From contig NZ_KE383821.1 of assembly GCF_000422385.1 (NCBI RefSeq), positions 73,940 through 137,939 of the forward strand: a stretch of 64,000 nt of DNA, written 5' to 3'. The number at the start of each line of letters is the position of its first letter. The stretch's first letter is position 1. The translations under genes were made by a program, and so were the position numbers. This stretch comes from Microbacterium indicum DSM 19969 (GTDB taxonomy: Bacteria; Actinomycetota; Actinomycetes; Actinomycetales; Microbacteriaceae). The notes below the pieces were generated by a model. It searched no databases. It was not told the DNA's origin and saw nothing but the letters and a program-made list of their open reading frames with translations. Positions 46,805-55,525 of the stretch are shown piece after piece.

Positions 46805-48091
46805 ATGTCTGAGCCGCTCACGCAGCCGTCAGCGTCCGACCCCAACGAACCCATGACCCAGCCAGTCGCATCGGTGCGGGCACCGTCGAAGTACTTCGTC
46901 GGCCTCACCATCGGGTATCTCGGGCTCTACTTCGCGCTGATGACACCGGTCCTCGTCAGCATGCAGATCAAGGCCCAGACGATCTCCGACGACCCCGCGG
47001 CCCTCCTGCAGCCGGTCCTCTCGATCGGCGCACTCGGGGCGCTCATCGCGAACCCGCTCGCCGGCGCGCTCAGCGACCGAACCCGCACCCGGTGGGGCCG
47101 CCGTCGCCCTTGGCTGCTGTCCGGCGTCATCGTCTTTCTCGGAGGACTCGCCTGGGTGGCGTTCTCCGAGGATCAGACGAGCCTGATCTTCGCTTGGCTG
47201 CTCTGCCAGCTCGCCGCCAACACCACCCTCGCATCGCTCGTCGCGAGCTTCGCGGACAACGTTCCTCAGTTCCAGCGCGGCCTCGGATCCAGCCTGATCG
47301 CGGTCGCACAGAACGTCGCGATCCTCGGCGGCACCTACCTCACGGTGTTCTTCGTCGGGAACATGCCGGTGCTGTTCATCCTCCCCGGCATCATCGCGGT
47401 GATCGCGATCGTGATCTACACCTTCACCTGCAAGGACGAGCTCCCGACCTACAAGCTCAAGCCGTTCACCTGGCTGAACCTGATCAGCTCGTTCTGGACC
47501 AACCCCATCAAGAATCCGGACTTCGGCCTGGCCTGGTGGTCGCGGTTCGCGATCATCCTCGCGACGTTCATGTTCACCACCTACCGCTTGCTCTACATGC
47601 AGGATCACATCGGGCTCTCGCTTCAGGACGCGACGGCGGCCGTTGCGCTCGGCGTGCTCTACTACACGATCGCCCTCCTCGTCGGCACCGCGATCGCAGG
47701 CCGGCTCTCTGATCGGCTCGGAAGACGCAAGATCTTCGTCGGCGGTTCGACCGCACTCTTCGGCGTCGGCCTTGTGATCCTCGCCCACGCCGACGACGTC
47801 GCGCACTTCTACATCGCCGAGGTGGTCATGGGCCTCGCCTACGGCATCTACCTCGCCGTCGACCAGGCGCTCGTGATCGACGTGCTCCCGAACGCCGACC
47901 TCCCCGGCAAGGACCTCGGTGTCATCAACATCGCCAACGCGCTGCCTCAGTCCATCGCCCCGGCGATCGGACCGCTCTTCCTGGGCATCGGCGTGAGCGA
48001 CAACTCGAACTACACGGCTCTGCTGTGGGCCGCCGGCGTCGTCTGCGTCCTCGGCGCGCTCGCCGTGATCCCCATCAAGAAGGTCAAGTAA
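46805..48091 (+). CDS. MFS transporter, probable sugar or glycoside importer
   Basis: 428 residues, 12 helices. A long polar N-terminus (about 28 residues, repeated SEPLTQP and NEPMTQP) precedes TIGYLGLYFALMTPVL. MFS loops are present as ALSDRTRTRWGRRRPWLL and GRLSDRLGRRKIF. The motif RTRWGRRRPW is typical of the GPH/sugar-cation symporter-like group. The neighbours (TetR, sugar isomerase, Gfo/Idh dehydrogenase) suggest a carbohydrate substrate. GGAGG precedes the start. The upstream region has ACCACTGGT-type symmetry at about 46765, a possible operator. Confidence 0.85.
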   Translation: MSEPLTQPSASDPNEPMTQPVASVRAPSKYFVGLTIGYLGLYFALMTPVLVSMQIKAQTISDDPAALLQPVLSIGALGALIANPLAGALSDRTRTRWGRRRPWLLSGVIVFLGGLAWVAFSEDQTSLIFAWLLCQLAANTTLASLVASFADNVPQFQRGLGSSLIAVAQNVAILGGTYLTVFFVGNMPVLFILPGIIAVIAIVIYTFTCKDELPTYKLKPFTWLNLISSFWTNPIKNPDFGLAWWSRFAIILATFMFTTYRLLYMQDHIGLSLQDATAAVALGVLYYTIALLVGTAIAGRLSDRLGRRKIFVGGSTALFGVGLVILAHADDVAHFYIAEVVMGLAYGIYLAVDQALVIDVLPNADLPGKDLGVINIANALPQSIAPAIGPLFLGIGVSDNSNYTALLWAAGVVCVLGALAVIPIKKVK

Positions 48092-48102
48092 CACTTCGCG
48101 GC

Positions 48103-48146
48103 CGAAGCGCCCGTCGACCCCTCGCGCGGGGTCGGCGGGCGCTTCG
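48103..48146. terminator. Bidirectional terminator between the MFS and TetR genes
   Basis: CGAAGCGCCCG (48103-48113) pairs with CGGGCGCTTCG (48136-48146), with additional inner CGACCCC/GGGGTCG pairing. It lies between convergent genes. Confidence 0.85.
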
Positions 48147-48162
48147 TCGTCCGGGGCGCGGG

Positions 48163-48756
48163 TCAGCGCGGCGCGATGAGGTCCTGGAACTTCGCGAGGG
48201 TCCCCTCGAGGTCGATCGACGGGTCCAGGAGCCACTGCGTCTGGAGCCCGTCGGAGATCGCGATGAGCATCGACGCGAGCGACTCGGCGTCGATGTCGTT
48301 GCGCACGGTGCCGCGCTTCTGCTCCTCGCGGATCCGCCGGGCCGAGTCGCCGCGCACGCGCTCGAATCGGTCGGTGAAGAAGGGGCGGCTCTCCCCCGCC
48401 CCGTCCTCGAGGGCCGCCGCGACGAGGGTCGAGTAGAGCTGCACCATGCCGGGCACGGCGACGTTGTGCACCGCGGCCTCGACCATGAGGTCGACGGCGC
48501 CGCTCGCGGTCTGCCCTCCGCGGTCGCGCCCCGACTCGGCGTGGTCGTACACGGCGACGAGCAGCTGCTCGCGCGAGTCGAAGTAGTGCAGCAGCGCGGC
48601 GTGCGAGACGCCGATCGCCTGGGCGATCTGCCGCAGCGAGGTCCCGGCGGCGCCGCGTTCGGCGAACACCTCGATCGCGCGGTCGAGGATCTCCTGCCGA
48701 CGCGCCACGCCCTTGGCGTACGCGCCGCTGCGCCCGATCGGGGCGTCACCGTCCAT
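48163..48756 (-). CDS. TetR-family transcriptional regulator
   Basis: 197 residues from ATG 48756, which has a GAGG site at the best distance; GTG 48771 and ATG 48762 are alternatives. The HTH is RRQEILDRAIEVFAERGAAG, TSLRQIAQAIGVSHAALLHY and FDSREQLLVAVYD. The C-terminal ligand domain is typical in length. It is divergent from the sugar isomerase gene and convergent with the MFS gene, so it may control either; the inverted repeat near its start supports control of the divergent promoter. Confidence 0.88.
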   Translation of the reverse strand: MDGDAPIGRSGAYAKGVARRQEILDRAIEVFAERGAAGTSLRQIAQAIGVSHAALLHYFDSREQLLVAVYDHAESGRDRGGQTASGAVDLMVEAAVHNVAVPGMVQLYSTLVAAALEDGAGESRPFFTDRFERVRGDSARRIREEQKRGTVRNDIDAESLASMLIAISDGLQTQWLLDPSIDLEGTLAKFQDLIAPR

Positions 48757-48783
48757 GGCCATGATCCTCACGTTACCTGGCGG

Positions 48784-48825
48784 AAAACCTCCGGTCGGTT
48801 AGTTTTGGTGATAACGTTGCGGCAA
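48784..48825. promoter_or_regulatory. Operator-like symmetries in the tetR-isomerase promoter
   Basis: AAAAC (48784) and GTTTT (48802) frame an imperfect 23-bp inverted repeat of TetR-site size. Next to it, TGATAACGTTGCGGCA has the central AACGTT of LacI/CRE-type sites seen in actinobacterial sugar genes. Both are pattern matches only. Confidence 0.35.
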
Positions 48826-48874
48826 CGGCGCTGGCCGTGTCTTTTGAACGACGACGTGCGAAAGCAGGAATCCG

Positions 48875-49699
48875 ATGACGCTTCCCATCCCCTCCGTCCA
48901 GCTCTACTCGCTGGCCGAGCAGTTCTCCGCTGACATGGGCGGATCCCTCGACAAGCTGGCCGCGATCGGCCTGAAGAACGTCGAGGCCTTCGACTTCGTG
49001 AACCGCGCCCCGCAGCTGCGCGCCGCGCTCGACGCGAGCGGCCTCGCCTCGCCGACGGGCCACGCCCCGCTCCTGAGCGACACCCTGTGGACGCCCGACG
49101 GCGAGATCCCCACTCCCGCCCCCGAGGTCGTCTTCGAGGCCGCCGCCACGATCGGGATGAAGACGGTCATCGACCCGTTCGTCCCCGCCGAGCGCTGGGC
49201 GACGGCCGAGGGCGTCGACGACATCGCCGCGCGCCTCAACGCCGCGAACGAGGTCGCGAAGACCTTCGGCCTCACGGTCGGGTACCACAACCACGCGCAG
49301 GAGTTCGTCGCGTCGTTCGACGGCAAGACGGCGTACGAGCGCGCGATCGCGCAGCTCGACGAGTCGATCGCCCTCGAGCTCGACCTGTTCTGGGCCTACG
49401 TCGGCGACCAGGACGTCGTCGCGCTGTCGCGCCAGCTCGGATCCCGCCTCGTCGCCGTCCACGTCAAGGACGGCGTGAAGGTCCCGAACCCCTGGGGCCC
49501 CGAGGCGTCGGCCGAGTTCGCGTCGCGCGAGCTCGACCAGCGCCACGCCGGCACCGCCGAGGTCCCCCTCGCCGACGCCATCCGCGCGAACGAGAGCATC
49601 CAGCTCGCCGTCATCGAGTACGACAATGCCCCGGGCGACGTGTTCGAGGACATCAAGGCCAGCTTCGACTTCCTGAAGAACGAGGCCCTCGCCGCATGA
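48875..49699 (+). CDS. Sugar phosphate isomerase/epimerase, TIM barrel (AP-endonuclease-2 fold)
   Basis: 274 residues. Family landmarks are IPSVQLYSLAE at the N-terminus, GLTVGYHNHAQEF, ELDLFWAYVGDQD, RLVAVHVKDG and VIEYDNAPGD, which supply the usual Glu, His, Asp and Glu metal ligands of IolE/xylose-isomerase-like enzymes. It is coupled by ATGA to a Gfo/Idh/MocA dehydrogenase, the common pairing for inositol- or glycoside-catabolic modules. The substrate is unknown. Confidence 0.87.
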   Translation: MTLPIPSVQLYSLAEQFSADMGGSLDKLAAIGLKNVEAFDFVNRAPQLRAALDASGLASPTGHAPLLSDTLWTPDGEIPTPAPEVVFEAAATIGMKTVIDPFVPAERWATAEGVDDIAARLNAANEVAKTFGLTVGYHNHAQEFVASFDGKTAYERAIAQLDESIALELDLFWAYVGDQDVVALSRQLGSRLVAVHVKDGVKVPNPWGPEASAEFASRELDQRHAGTAEVPLADAIRANESIQLAVIEYDNAPGDVFEDIKASFDFLKNEALAA

Positions 49700-50829
49700 C
49701 CGGGCCCGTGGGCGTCGGTTTCATCGGCGCCGGAATGATCAGCGATCAGTACCTCTCGAACCTCACGAAGTTCCCCGACGTCGAGGTCGTCATCCTCGGC
49801 GACATCGTCGTCGAGCGCGCGAAGTCGCAGGCTGAGAAGTACGGCGTCGCCGAGTTCGGCACGGGCGAGGACGTCCTGAAGCACCCGCGCGTGCAGGTCG
49901 TCGTCAACCTCACGCTGCCGCAGACGCACGCGGAGATCTCGTCGCAGGCCCTCGCGGCCGGCAAGCACGTGTGGAGCGAGAAGCCGATCGGCCTCGACCG
50001 CGAGTCGACGGCGGCCCTGCTGAAGCAGGCCGACGACGCGGGCCTGCGCCTCGGCATCGCGCCCGACACCGTGCTCGGCCCGGGCGTGCAGACCGCGAAG
50101 CGCGCGATCGACCGCGGGCTCATCGGCACGCCGCTGTTCGCGACGACGCAGATGCAGTACCAGGGGCCGGATCTCTTCCACCCGAACCCCTCGTTCCTCT
50201 TCGCGAAGGGCGCCGGCCCGCTGCTCGACATGGGCCCGTACTACTTCACTGCGCTCGTGAACCTGTTCGGCTCGGTGAAGAAGGTCGCGGCCCTCGGGCT
50301 CAAGGGCCGGGAGACCCGCACCGTCAAGGTCGGCCCTGACGTCGGGGCCGAGTTCCCCGTCGAGGTCCCCTCGACGATCCAGGTGCTCACGGCGTTCGAG
50401 GCCGGTCAGCAGTCGCAGAGCCTGCTGTCGAACGACTCGTCGCTCTTCCGCCAGGGGATCTTCGAGGTGTACGGCACCGAGGGCACGCTCATCGTGCCCG
50501 ACCCGAACATGTTCGAGGGCACGATCACCCTGATCAAGCCGATCCCGGGCATGGACGGCGACGGCAAGCCGCAGGAGCAGGAGACCATCGAGCTGGAGCT
50601 CGAGGGCGTCGTCACGGGCCGCGGCCTGGGCCTGCTCGACATGGTGCGCGCGATCGCCGAGGGGCGCGACCACCGCGCGAACGGCAAGGTCGGCTACCAC
50701 GTGCTCGACGTCATGCTCTCGGCCGAGGAGTCGGCCGCGCAGGGCGGCGCGTTCCTCGACATCGAGAGCTCGGTCGACGCCATCCCCACGATGCCGCTCG
50801 ACTTCGACCCGTTCGCGCAGACCCTCTGA
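49696..50829 (+). CDS. Gfo/Idh/MocA-family oxidoreductase
   Basis: 377 residues. The Rossmann NAD(P) motif is VGVGFIGAGMISDQYLSNL. EKPIGLD holds the family EKP motif, and the C-terminal domain has GPLLDMGPYYFTALVNLFG. It oxidises or reduces a sugar or cyclitol. Second gene of the operon with the isomerase; a strong terminator follows. Confidence 0.9.
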   Translation: MTGPVGVGFIGAGMISDQYLSNLTKFPDVEVVILGDIVVERAKSQAEKYGVAEFGTGEDVLKHPRVQVVVNLTLPQTHAEISSQALAAGKHVWSEKPIGLDRESTAALLKQADDAGLRLGIAPDTVLGPGVQTAKRAIDRGLIGTPLFATTQMQYQGPDLFHPNPSFLFAKGAGPLLDMGPYYFTALVNLFGSVKKVAALGLKGRETRTVKVGPDVGAEFPVEVPSTIQVLTAFEAGQQSQSLLSNDSSLFRQGIFEVYGTEGTLIVPDPNMFEGTITLIKPIPGMDGDGKPQEQETIELELEGVVTGRGLGLLDMVRAIAEGRDHRANGKVGYHVLDVMLSAEESAAQGGAFLDIESSVDAIPTMPLDFDPFAQTL

Positions 50830-50838
50830 CGCGCGATG

Positions 50839-50880
50839 CACGGAAGGGGCGGGGATCTTCGGATCCCCGCCCCTTCCGTG
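50839..50880. terminator. Bidirectional terminator between the dehydrogenase and the M23 peptidase genes
   Basis: A perfect 17-bp stem (50839-50855 with 50864-50880), 8-nt loop, between convergent genes. Confidence 0.92.
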
Positions 50881-50890
50881 TCGCCGCGCC

Positions 50891-51970
50891 TCAGTCGTCG
50901 AAGACGGCGCCGAGCTGCTCGGTCTCGGCCGCGCGCATCGCGGCGCGGTCCTCCTTCGACAGGCGCTCGCCCGCGTGCTCCTCGAGCCACGGCTGCGGAT
51001 CGGTCGTCGAGCCGTTGATGATGATCTCGAAGTGCATGTGCGCGCCGTAGGACCGGCCCGTGTTGCCGACGTTGCCGATGACGTCGCCGACCTCGACGGT
51101 GTCGCCGTCCTCGACCTGCAGCGAGCCGTACAGCATGTGCGCGTAGTGGCTCGTGACGAGCTGGCCGTCGATGATGTGGTCGATGTAGACCGTGACGCCG
51201 TATGCGCCGCCCGCCTCGGTCGCGGTGCGGACGACGCCGTCGGCGATGGCCTGGACGGGCGCGCCCTCGCCCGGCGTGAAGTCGATGCCCTCGTGCAGGC
51301 GGCCCCAGCGCATGCCGTAGCCCGAGCTCATGCTCGTGCCGACGACGAAGGGGTACTGCACGTCGGCCATGGGGTCGTTCGTGTAGAACGCGTTGGCCGT
51401 GCTGATGCCGTCGGCGCTCGCGACCGACGCGTAGGTGGAGGCCGAGTAGCCGTCGATGTGGTCGAGCGGCTGCTCGGCGATGTCGGATCCGGCCACGTAG
51501 CCCTGCAGCTGCTCGCCCGCGGCCTCGGCGACCGTCTGGTCGGCCGCGCTCGCGTCGTCGGCCGGCGTCGTCACCGCCGCCTCGGCGATCGCGTGCGAGC
51601 CGATCGGGATCGTCGTGCCGACGGCGAGGAGGGCGACGGCGCCGAGCGCGGCGAGGGATCCCGTCGCGGCCGCGAAGCGGCGGAACGGCGTGCGCAGGAC
51701 CTTCGCCGCGGGCCGCGCGCGGCGGGTCGGCGCGGGGGCCGCCGTGCGCACCGGCGCCGGCCGGCCCGTGAAGCCCAGGGCGCCCGCCGCGTCGCTGAAC
51801 GCGTCGGCGGAGGCGGGCTCGGTCGTCTCGGCCACGTTGGGCATCGTCGATGCGGCGACCGGCTGCTCCTCGGGCGCATCGACCACGGGGATCCCCGCGG
51901 CGCGGCGCTCGCGCAGCTCACGGCGCGTGAGCGGCCGTGCGGGCTCGGCGGCGGAGTTCTCAGGGGTCAA
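50891..51970 (-). CDS. Membrane-anchored M23-family (LytM) peptidoglycan endopeptidase
   Basis: 359 residues from TTG 51970; no ATG or GTG lies near. The N-terminus PLTRRELRERRAAG is a common actinobacterial pre-anchor text. One membrane helix (about residues 103-125) follows, then an extracytoplasmic linker. The M23 domain has the Zn site GRLHEGIDFTPGEG and the HxH motif YGAHMHFEI. All metal ligands are present, so it is probably active in cell-wall cleavage. It is a single gene, separated from the inositol phosphatase by about 180 bp. Confidence 0.88.
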   Translation of the reverse strand: MTPENSAAEPARPLTRRELRERRAAGIPVVDAPEEQPVAASTMPNVAETTEPASADAFSDAAGALGFTGRPAPVRTAAPAPTRRARPAAKVLRTPFRRFAAATGSLAALGAVALLAVGTTIPIGSHAIAEAAVTTPADDASAADQTVAEAAGEQLQGYVAGSDIAEQPLDHIDGYSASTYASVASADGISTANAFYTNDPMADVQYPFVVGTSMSSGYGMRWGRLHEGIDFTPGEGAPVQAIADGVVRTATEAGGAYGVTVYIDHIIDGQLVTSHYAHMLYGSLQVEDGDTVEVGDVIGNVGNTGRSYGAHMHFEIIINGSTTDPQPWLEEHAGERLSKEDRAAMRAAETEQLGAVFDD

Positions 51971-52149
51971 CAGGGTGCGCTTTCGGCAGGCTCGCCGGGG
52001 GACGAGTCGGAGATCGGGTCAGTCGAACCCTGCGGGGGAGCGAGGTAACGAACTGATAAAACCGTAGTGGGTGGGCCGCGGGATCGCCAACTCGGGAACG
52101 GATCGTCCAGCCGCTTTCCACCGCTCGGGCAGGTTCCGCCCTGGTGAGG

Positions 52150-52950
52150 TCAGAGAACGAGGCCCGCGATCTCGTCGACGAGGCCCGCGGATCCCGCGAT
52201 CGTCATGATCCGGCCGAAGGCGTCGGCGGGCAGTTCGCGCACCGCTCCCGCGGCCTCCTCGACGATGAGCGCGCCGGCCGCGACGTCCCACGGCTTGAGG
52301 CCGCGCTCGAAGTAGCCGTCGAGGCGACCGGCGGCGACGTACGCGAGGTCGACCGACGCGGCGCCGATCCGCCGCACGTCGCGCGCGATCGGCATGACGC
52401 GCCGCACCGTCTCGATGTCGCCGGCGTGCGTGCGCGGGTCGTAGCCGAAGCCCGTCGCGAGGAGCGCACCGGCGGGGTGCTCGGCCGCGACGGCGAGGCG
52501 CGACGTCGTGCCGTCGACCTCGACGACGGATCCCTCGCCCCGCGCTGCCGCGTAGGTCTCGCCGAGCGCCGGGGCGCGCACGACGCCCGCGAGAGCCGTC
52601 CAGGCGCTCAGGCTCTCGCCGCCCGTGACGGCCGCGATGCTCACGCCCCAGCTCGGCATGCCCTGCGCGTAGTTGACGGTTCCGTCGATGGGGTCGACGA
52701 CCCACAGCACGTCGGAGGAGCCGCGCTCGGTGCCGCCCTCCTCGCCCAGCACGCCGTCGTCCGGGCGGGCCGCCGCGATGCGCTCGCGCACGAGCAGCTC
52801 GACCTCGCGGTCGGCCTCCGTGACGATGTCGGCGAGCGACGACTTGCGCTCGGCGATCGTGACGCCCTCCCGGCGGCGTCGATGCGCGAGGGCGCCCGCC
52901 TCGATCGCGATCTCGCGCGCCAGGTCCCGCAGCTCCGTCTCGAGGCTCAT
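52150..52950 (-). CDS. Inositol monophosphatase-family phosphatase
   Basis: 266 residues. Metal motifs are DIVTEADREVE, VLGEEGG, VDPIDGTVNYAQG and the late KPWDVAAGALIVEEAAG. It hydrolyses inositol 1-phosphate or a related sugar phosphate (SuhB/HisN type). The specific substrate cannot be read. It lies 41 bp after the stop of the membrane-protein gene and may share its transcript. Confidence 0.9.
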   Translation of the reverse strand: MSLETELRDLAREIAIEAGALAHRRRREGVTIAERKSSLADIVTEADREVELLVRERIAAARPDDGVLGEEGGTERGSSDVLWVVDPIDGTVNYAQGMPSWGVSIAAVTGGESLSAWTALAGVVRAPALGETYAAARGEGSVVEVDGTTSRLAVAAEHPAGALLATGFGYDPRTHAGDIETVRRVMPIARDVRRIGAASVDLAYVAAGRLDGYFERGLKPWDVAAGALIVEEAAGAVRELPADAFGRIMTIAGSAGLVDEIAGLVL

Positions 52951-52991
52951 GCCCCCAGGCTACGGGGATCCGCGCCGCGCCCCACGCCGGG

Positions 52992-53834
52992 TCAGCGCGG
53001 CTGGGGCGGGAACGGGCGCGATCCGGGCGAGAGCACGCCCGTGCGTGCGGCCTCGAAGTCGGGCTGGCCGTTCGGGAGCATCGGGAGCGGCGTGACCCCG
53101 TCGGCGTGCATCGGCCATGGCAGCGGCTCGGCCGCCGCGGCGGGGGCGGGAGGTGCGGGGCGGGGCGCCTTCGGCGCGAAGAGCGCCGTCACGAGCGGGA
53201 TGATCGCGGTGCCGACGGCCGAGAGGATCGCAAGCGAGACGATGATGCGACCGTAGATGTCGGGGTAGTCGAGCGCATACGGCACCGTGAGGTACACCAC
53301 GATCATCGCGACGAGCGCGACGAGGAACACGGCCGTGACGCTGCCGGCCGCGCGGTTGAACGCCGTCGGGAAGCGCCCGACCGCGCGCCACATCAGGCGC
53401 TGCTGCACGAGCGCGAGCTGCAGGACCGCGACGATGACGCCGAGGTGGATGAGCTTCTGGAACCAGAAGCCCCAGCTCTCCCAGGACCAGTCGGACCAGC
53501 TGATCGTGAGCCCCGCCAGGAGCGCCGCGATCCAGGCGATCATGCTCGCGACGACGACCCAGTCGGGCCGGTGAGCGGCGGCGTGCGCGTCGCCGAGGGC
53601 CACGCCCGCGAAGCCCGCGAGCAGCGCGATGGTGCAGAACGCGCGCCCGATGACGTCTCCGTCCGGCGAGGCGAGGACCCACACGACGCAGAGGATCGCC
53701 GCGGCGATGAGGGCGCCGATCGCGACCCACATGGCGGCGCGGAGGAGCTTCGGCATGGCGGGCTCGGGCGGCGCGATCGTCGCGGATCGCGGCGGGATCG
53801 GCTGCGGAGCGGTGGGCATCTGCGGATCGGACAT
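52992..53834 (-). CDS. Six-helix membrane protein with Pro-rich cytoplasmic tails
   Basis: 280 residues. A Pro-rich N-terminus of about 27 residues is followed by six hydrophobic segments (about residues 33-53, 64-80, 93-110, 126-143, 165-187, 194-216). A Pro/Ala-rich tail of about 60 residues ends the protein (MLPNGQPDFEAARTGV). No family recognised beyond a generic actinobacterial membrane protein. It may be cotranscribed with the inositol phosphatase downstream. Confidence 0.75.
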   Translation of the reverse strand: MSDPQMPTAPQPIPPRSATIAPPEPAMPKLLRAAMWVAIGALIAAAILCVVWVLASPDGDVIGRAFCTIALLAGFAGVALGDAHAAAHRPDWVVVASMIAWIAALLAGLTISWSDWSWESWGFWFQKLIHLGVIVAVLQLALVQQRLMWRAVGRFPTAFNRAAGSVTAVFLVALVAMIVVYLTVPYALDYPDIYGRIIVSLAILSAVGTAIIPLVTALFAPKAPRPAPPAPAAAAEPLPWPMHADGVTPLPMLPNGQPDFEAARTGVLSPGSRPFPPQPR

Positions 53835-53877
53835 GGCGCCTCCTCGTGGACGCCCCCATCATCGCACCCGGAGACGA

Positions 53878-53910
53878 CGAAACCCGGATCCGCAGGGGAT
53901 CCGGGTTTCG
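53878..53910 (-). terminator. Original terminator of tRNA-Tyr, now stranded left of element 2
   Basis: A 14-bp stem (CGAAACCCGGATCC at 53878-53891 with 53897-53910) lies 8 bp left of the free tRNA-Tyr 3' fragment. In the ancestral chromosome it would have followed the tRNA gene directly. Confidence 0.8.
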
Positions 53911-53917
53911 ATCGTTA

Positions 53918-53973
53918 CGTGGTAGGTGAGGGATTCGAACCCCCGAAGGCTGAGCCGTCTGATTTACAGTCAG
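53918..53973 (-). repeat. Displaced tRNA-Tyr 3' part (left attachment site of element 2)
   Basis: 56 bp identical to 60012-60067, covering the anticodon, variable arm, T arm and acceptor 3' strand of tRNA-Tyr. The 5' part is absent, so it is not a gene. Identity ends in the anticodon stem. Confidence 0.93.
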
Positions 53974-54070
53974 GCAACGCGGAGAATCCGGCTCCCGCGT
54001 GATTCCGCCGTGATCCGTTGTCTCGACTGGGAAAGACTGCGATCCACGACTGTCAGCAAAGTGCGGGGAG

Positions 54071-54110
54071 ATATGGCACGGGCAGGAGAGTTGTGGCAAA
54101 ATTGTGGCAC
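54071..54110 (+). promoter_or_regulatory. TGGCA repeats, left: possible integrase arm sites
   Basis: Three TGGCA-type units occur at 54071 (ATATGGCACGG), 54091 (TTGTGGCAAA) and 54101 (ATTGTGGCACGG); the last two are 10 bp apart. A matching pair occurs near the right end at 59919. The location between att and int at both element ends suggests arm-type binding sites. Confidence 0.5.
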
Positions 54111-54130
54111 GGAGGGGAAGGGGCAGGGTC

Positions 54131-55438
54131 ATGGCGAAGGCCACCAGGCGCGGTCGACGGGAGGAATGGGGCTCGGTTCGCAAGCTCGCGAGCGGCCGGA
54201 TCCAGGCCCGCTATCAGGGGCCCGATGGGCTGCACTACACCGCCCGCACCGAGAGCAACAAACCCCTGACGTTCGGAACCCTGGTCGACGCTCGAGCATG
54301 GCTCCGCGGGATCCGCCGATCGATCGATGACGGGTCGTGGGTGTCGCCGGCGACCGCCGAACGTCAGCGCGAGGCCGACGAGAAACAAGCCGCCGCTGAG
54401 CGATTCGACACCTACGCGACGACATGGATCGAGCAACGACGGAACGCGCGAGGCGAGGCCCTCCGCGCGAAGACCCGCACTGAGTACCTGCGGCAGCTTT
54501 CGGCCGGCCTGTCGCCGTTCGCTGGCGACCGCGTGCGCGACATCACCGCGGCCCGCGTGCGCACCTGGCACGCGGAGCGCGCCCGCCTCTATCCGACCGC
54601 CGCCGGAGCAGAGGCCCGCCTGTTGCGCGCGATCTTCACGACCGCTGTCGCCGACGGCATCGCCCCAGCGAACCCCGTACCGAACGCGCTCACGAGGACG
54701 ACGACCGGCATCACGCATCGCCCGCCGACCTCGGACGAGCTCGTGACCATGCTCGACGCTATCCCGGCCCGCTTCCGCCTCGCCCTCGAGCTCGCCGCCG
54801 TCGGCGGTCTGCGCTTGTCCGAGTGGAGAGCCCTCGAGCGGCAGGACGTCACGTTCTTCGAAACGACCCTCGTCGACGACGACGGCACCAGTCACACCGT
54901 GACCAGAGCCGCCGTGAGCGTGACGCGAGCCGCGCAATGGATCTCAGGGCACGGATGGGTCGTCGGCCCGCCCAAGTCTGCAGAGGGCGTGCGTACCGTG
55001 CCGCTCCCGGCCGACGTGTCGCAGCACCTCGCCGAGCACCTCGCCGAGCACGTCGGCGACTTCCCCGCGTCGCTCGTGTTCGCTCCGGCTGGCCGATCAC
55101 AGTACGTCCATGACCGCGAGTGGGCTCGAGCCTGGGACGTCGCCCGCGACGCCGCCGGAGTACGCCGCCCCATGGTCGACGACGACGGGAACCCTACGGG
55201 CCGGTTCGAGTCGACCGTCCGCGAGCATGACCTTCGCGCCTACGCCGCAACCGCGTTCACGCAGTCCGGAGCCACCCTGCGCGACGCCATGGCATTCCTC
55301 GGCCACTCGACCCCCGCCGCCGCGATGGTCTATCAGCACACCGCCGCCGACCGCCTCGCCGACCTCACCGCCGGGCTGAGCATCCCCACGCGTCGCACGC
55401 CGCCCCGAGTCACCCCCATCACGGGCACACGACCGTAG
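54131..55438 (+). CDS. int: Tyrosine recombinase (integrase) of element 2
   Basis: 435 residues from ATG 54131 with a GGGGCAGGG site; GTG 54104 is possible. The N-terminal AP2-like arm-binding domain has WGSVRKLASGRIQARYQGPD. The core-binding domain is at about residues 85-175 (RAKTRTEYLRQL). The catalytic domain has the first Arg in VGGLRLSEWRAL, the HDLRAYAATAF box, the second His in LGHSTPAAAMV and the nucleophile Tyr in VYQH. All three domains are complete, unlike the recombinase of element 1. It should catalyse integration into tRNA-Tyr. Confidence 0.93.
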   Translation: MAKATRRGRREEWGSVRKLASGRIQARYQGPDGLHYTARTESNKPLTFGTLVDARAWLRGIRRSIDDGSWVSPATAERQREADEKQAAAERFDTYATTWIEQRRNARGEALRAKTRTEYLRQLSAGLSPFAGDRVRDITAARVRTWHAERARLYPTAAGAEARLLRAIFTTAVADGIAPANPVPNALTRTTTGITHRPPTSDELVTMLDAIPARFRLALELAAVGGLRLSEWRALERQDVTFFETTLVDDDGTSHTVTRAAVSVTRAAQWISGHGWVVGPPKSAEGVRTVPLPADVSQHLAEHLAEHVGDFPASLVFAPAGRSQYVHDREWARAWDVARDAAGVRRPMVDDDGNPTGRFESTVREHDLRAYAATAFTQSGATLRDAMAFLGHSTPAAAMVYQHTAADRLADLTAGLSIPTRRTPPRVTPITGTRP

Positions 55439-55441
55439 TCA

Positions 55442-55525
55442 CCTGCGGCGAGCGCGTCCCACGAATCATCACGTCCGGAGGTATCACCATGACCGATCGC
55501 AACGACAGACCGCGCTCGCCGCAGG
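55442..55525 (+). repeat. Start-bracketing inverted repeat, pair 1
   Basis: CCTGCGGCGAGCGCG (55442-55456) and its exact reverse complement (55511-55525) bracket the ribosome site GGAGG and ATG 55489. If the mRNA folds, the start region sits in a 54-nt loop closed by a 15-bp stem. Confidence 0.75.

Noticed and set aside
52000..52149. Possible c-di-AMP (ydaO-type) riboswitch before the M23 peptidase gene
   Set aside because: Such switches often precede cell-wall hydrolases in actinobacteria, but the conserved blocks could not be recognised in this short leader.
53918..53973. Second tRNA-Tyr gene
   Set aside because: The 5' part is missing and identity stops in the anticodon stem; it is the displaced 3' end left by integration.
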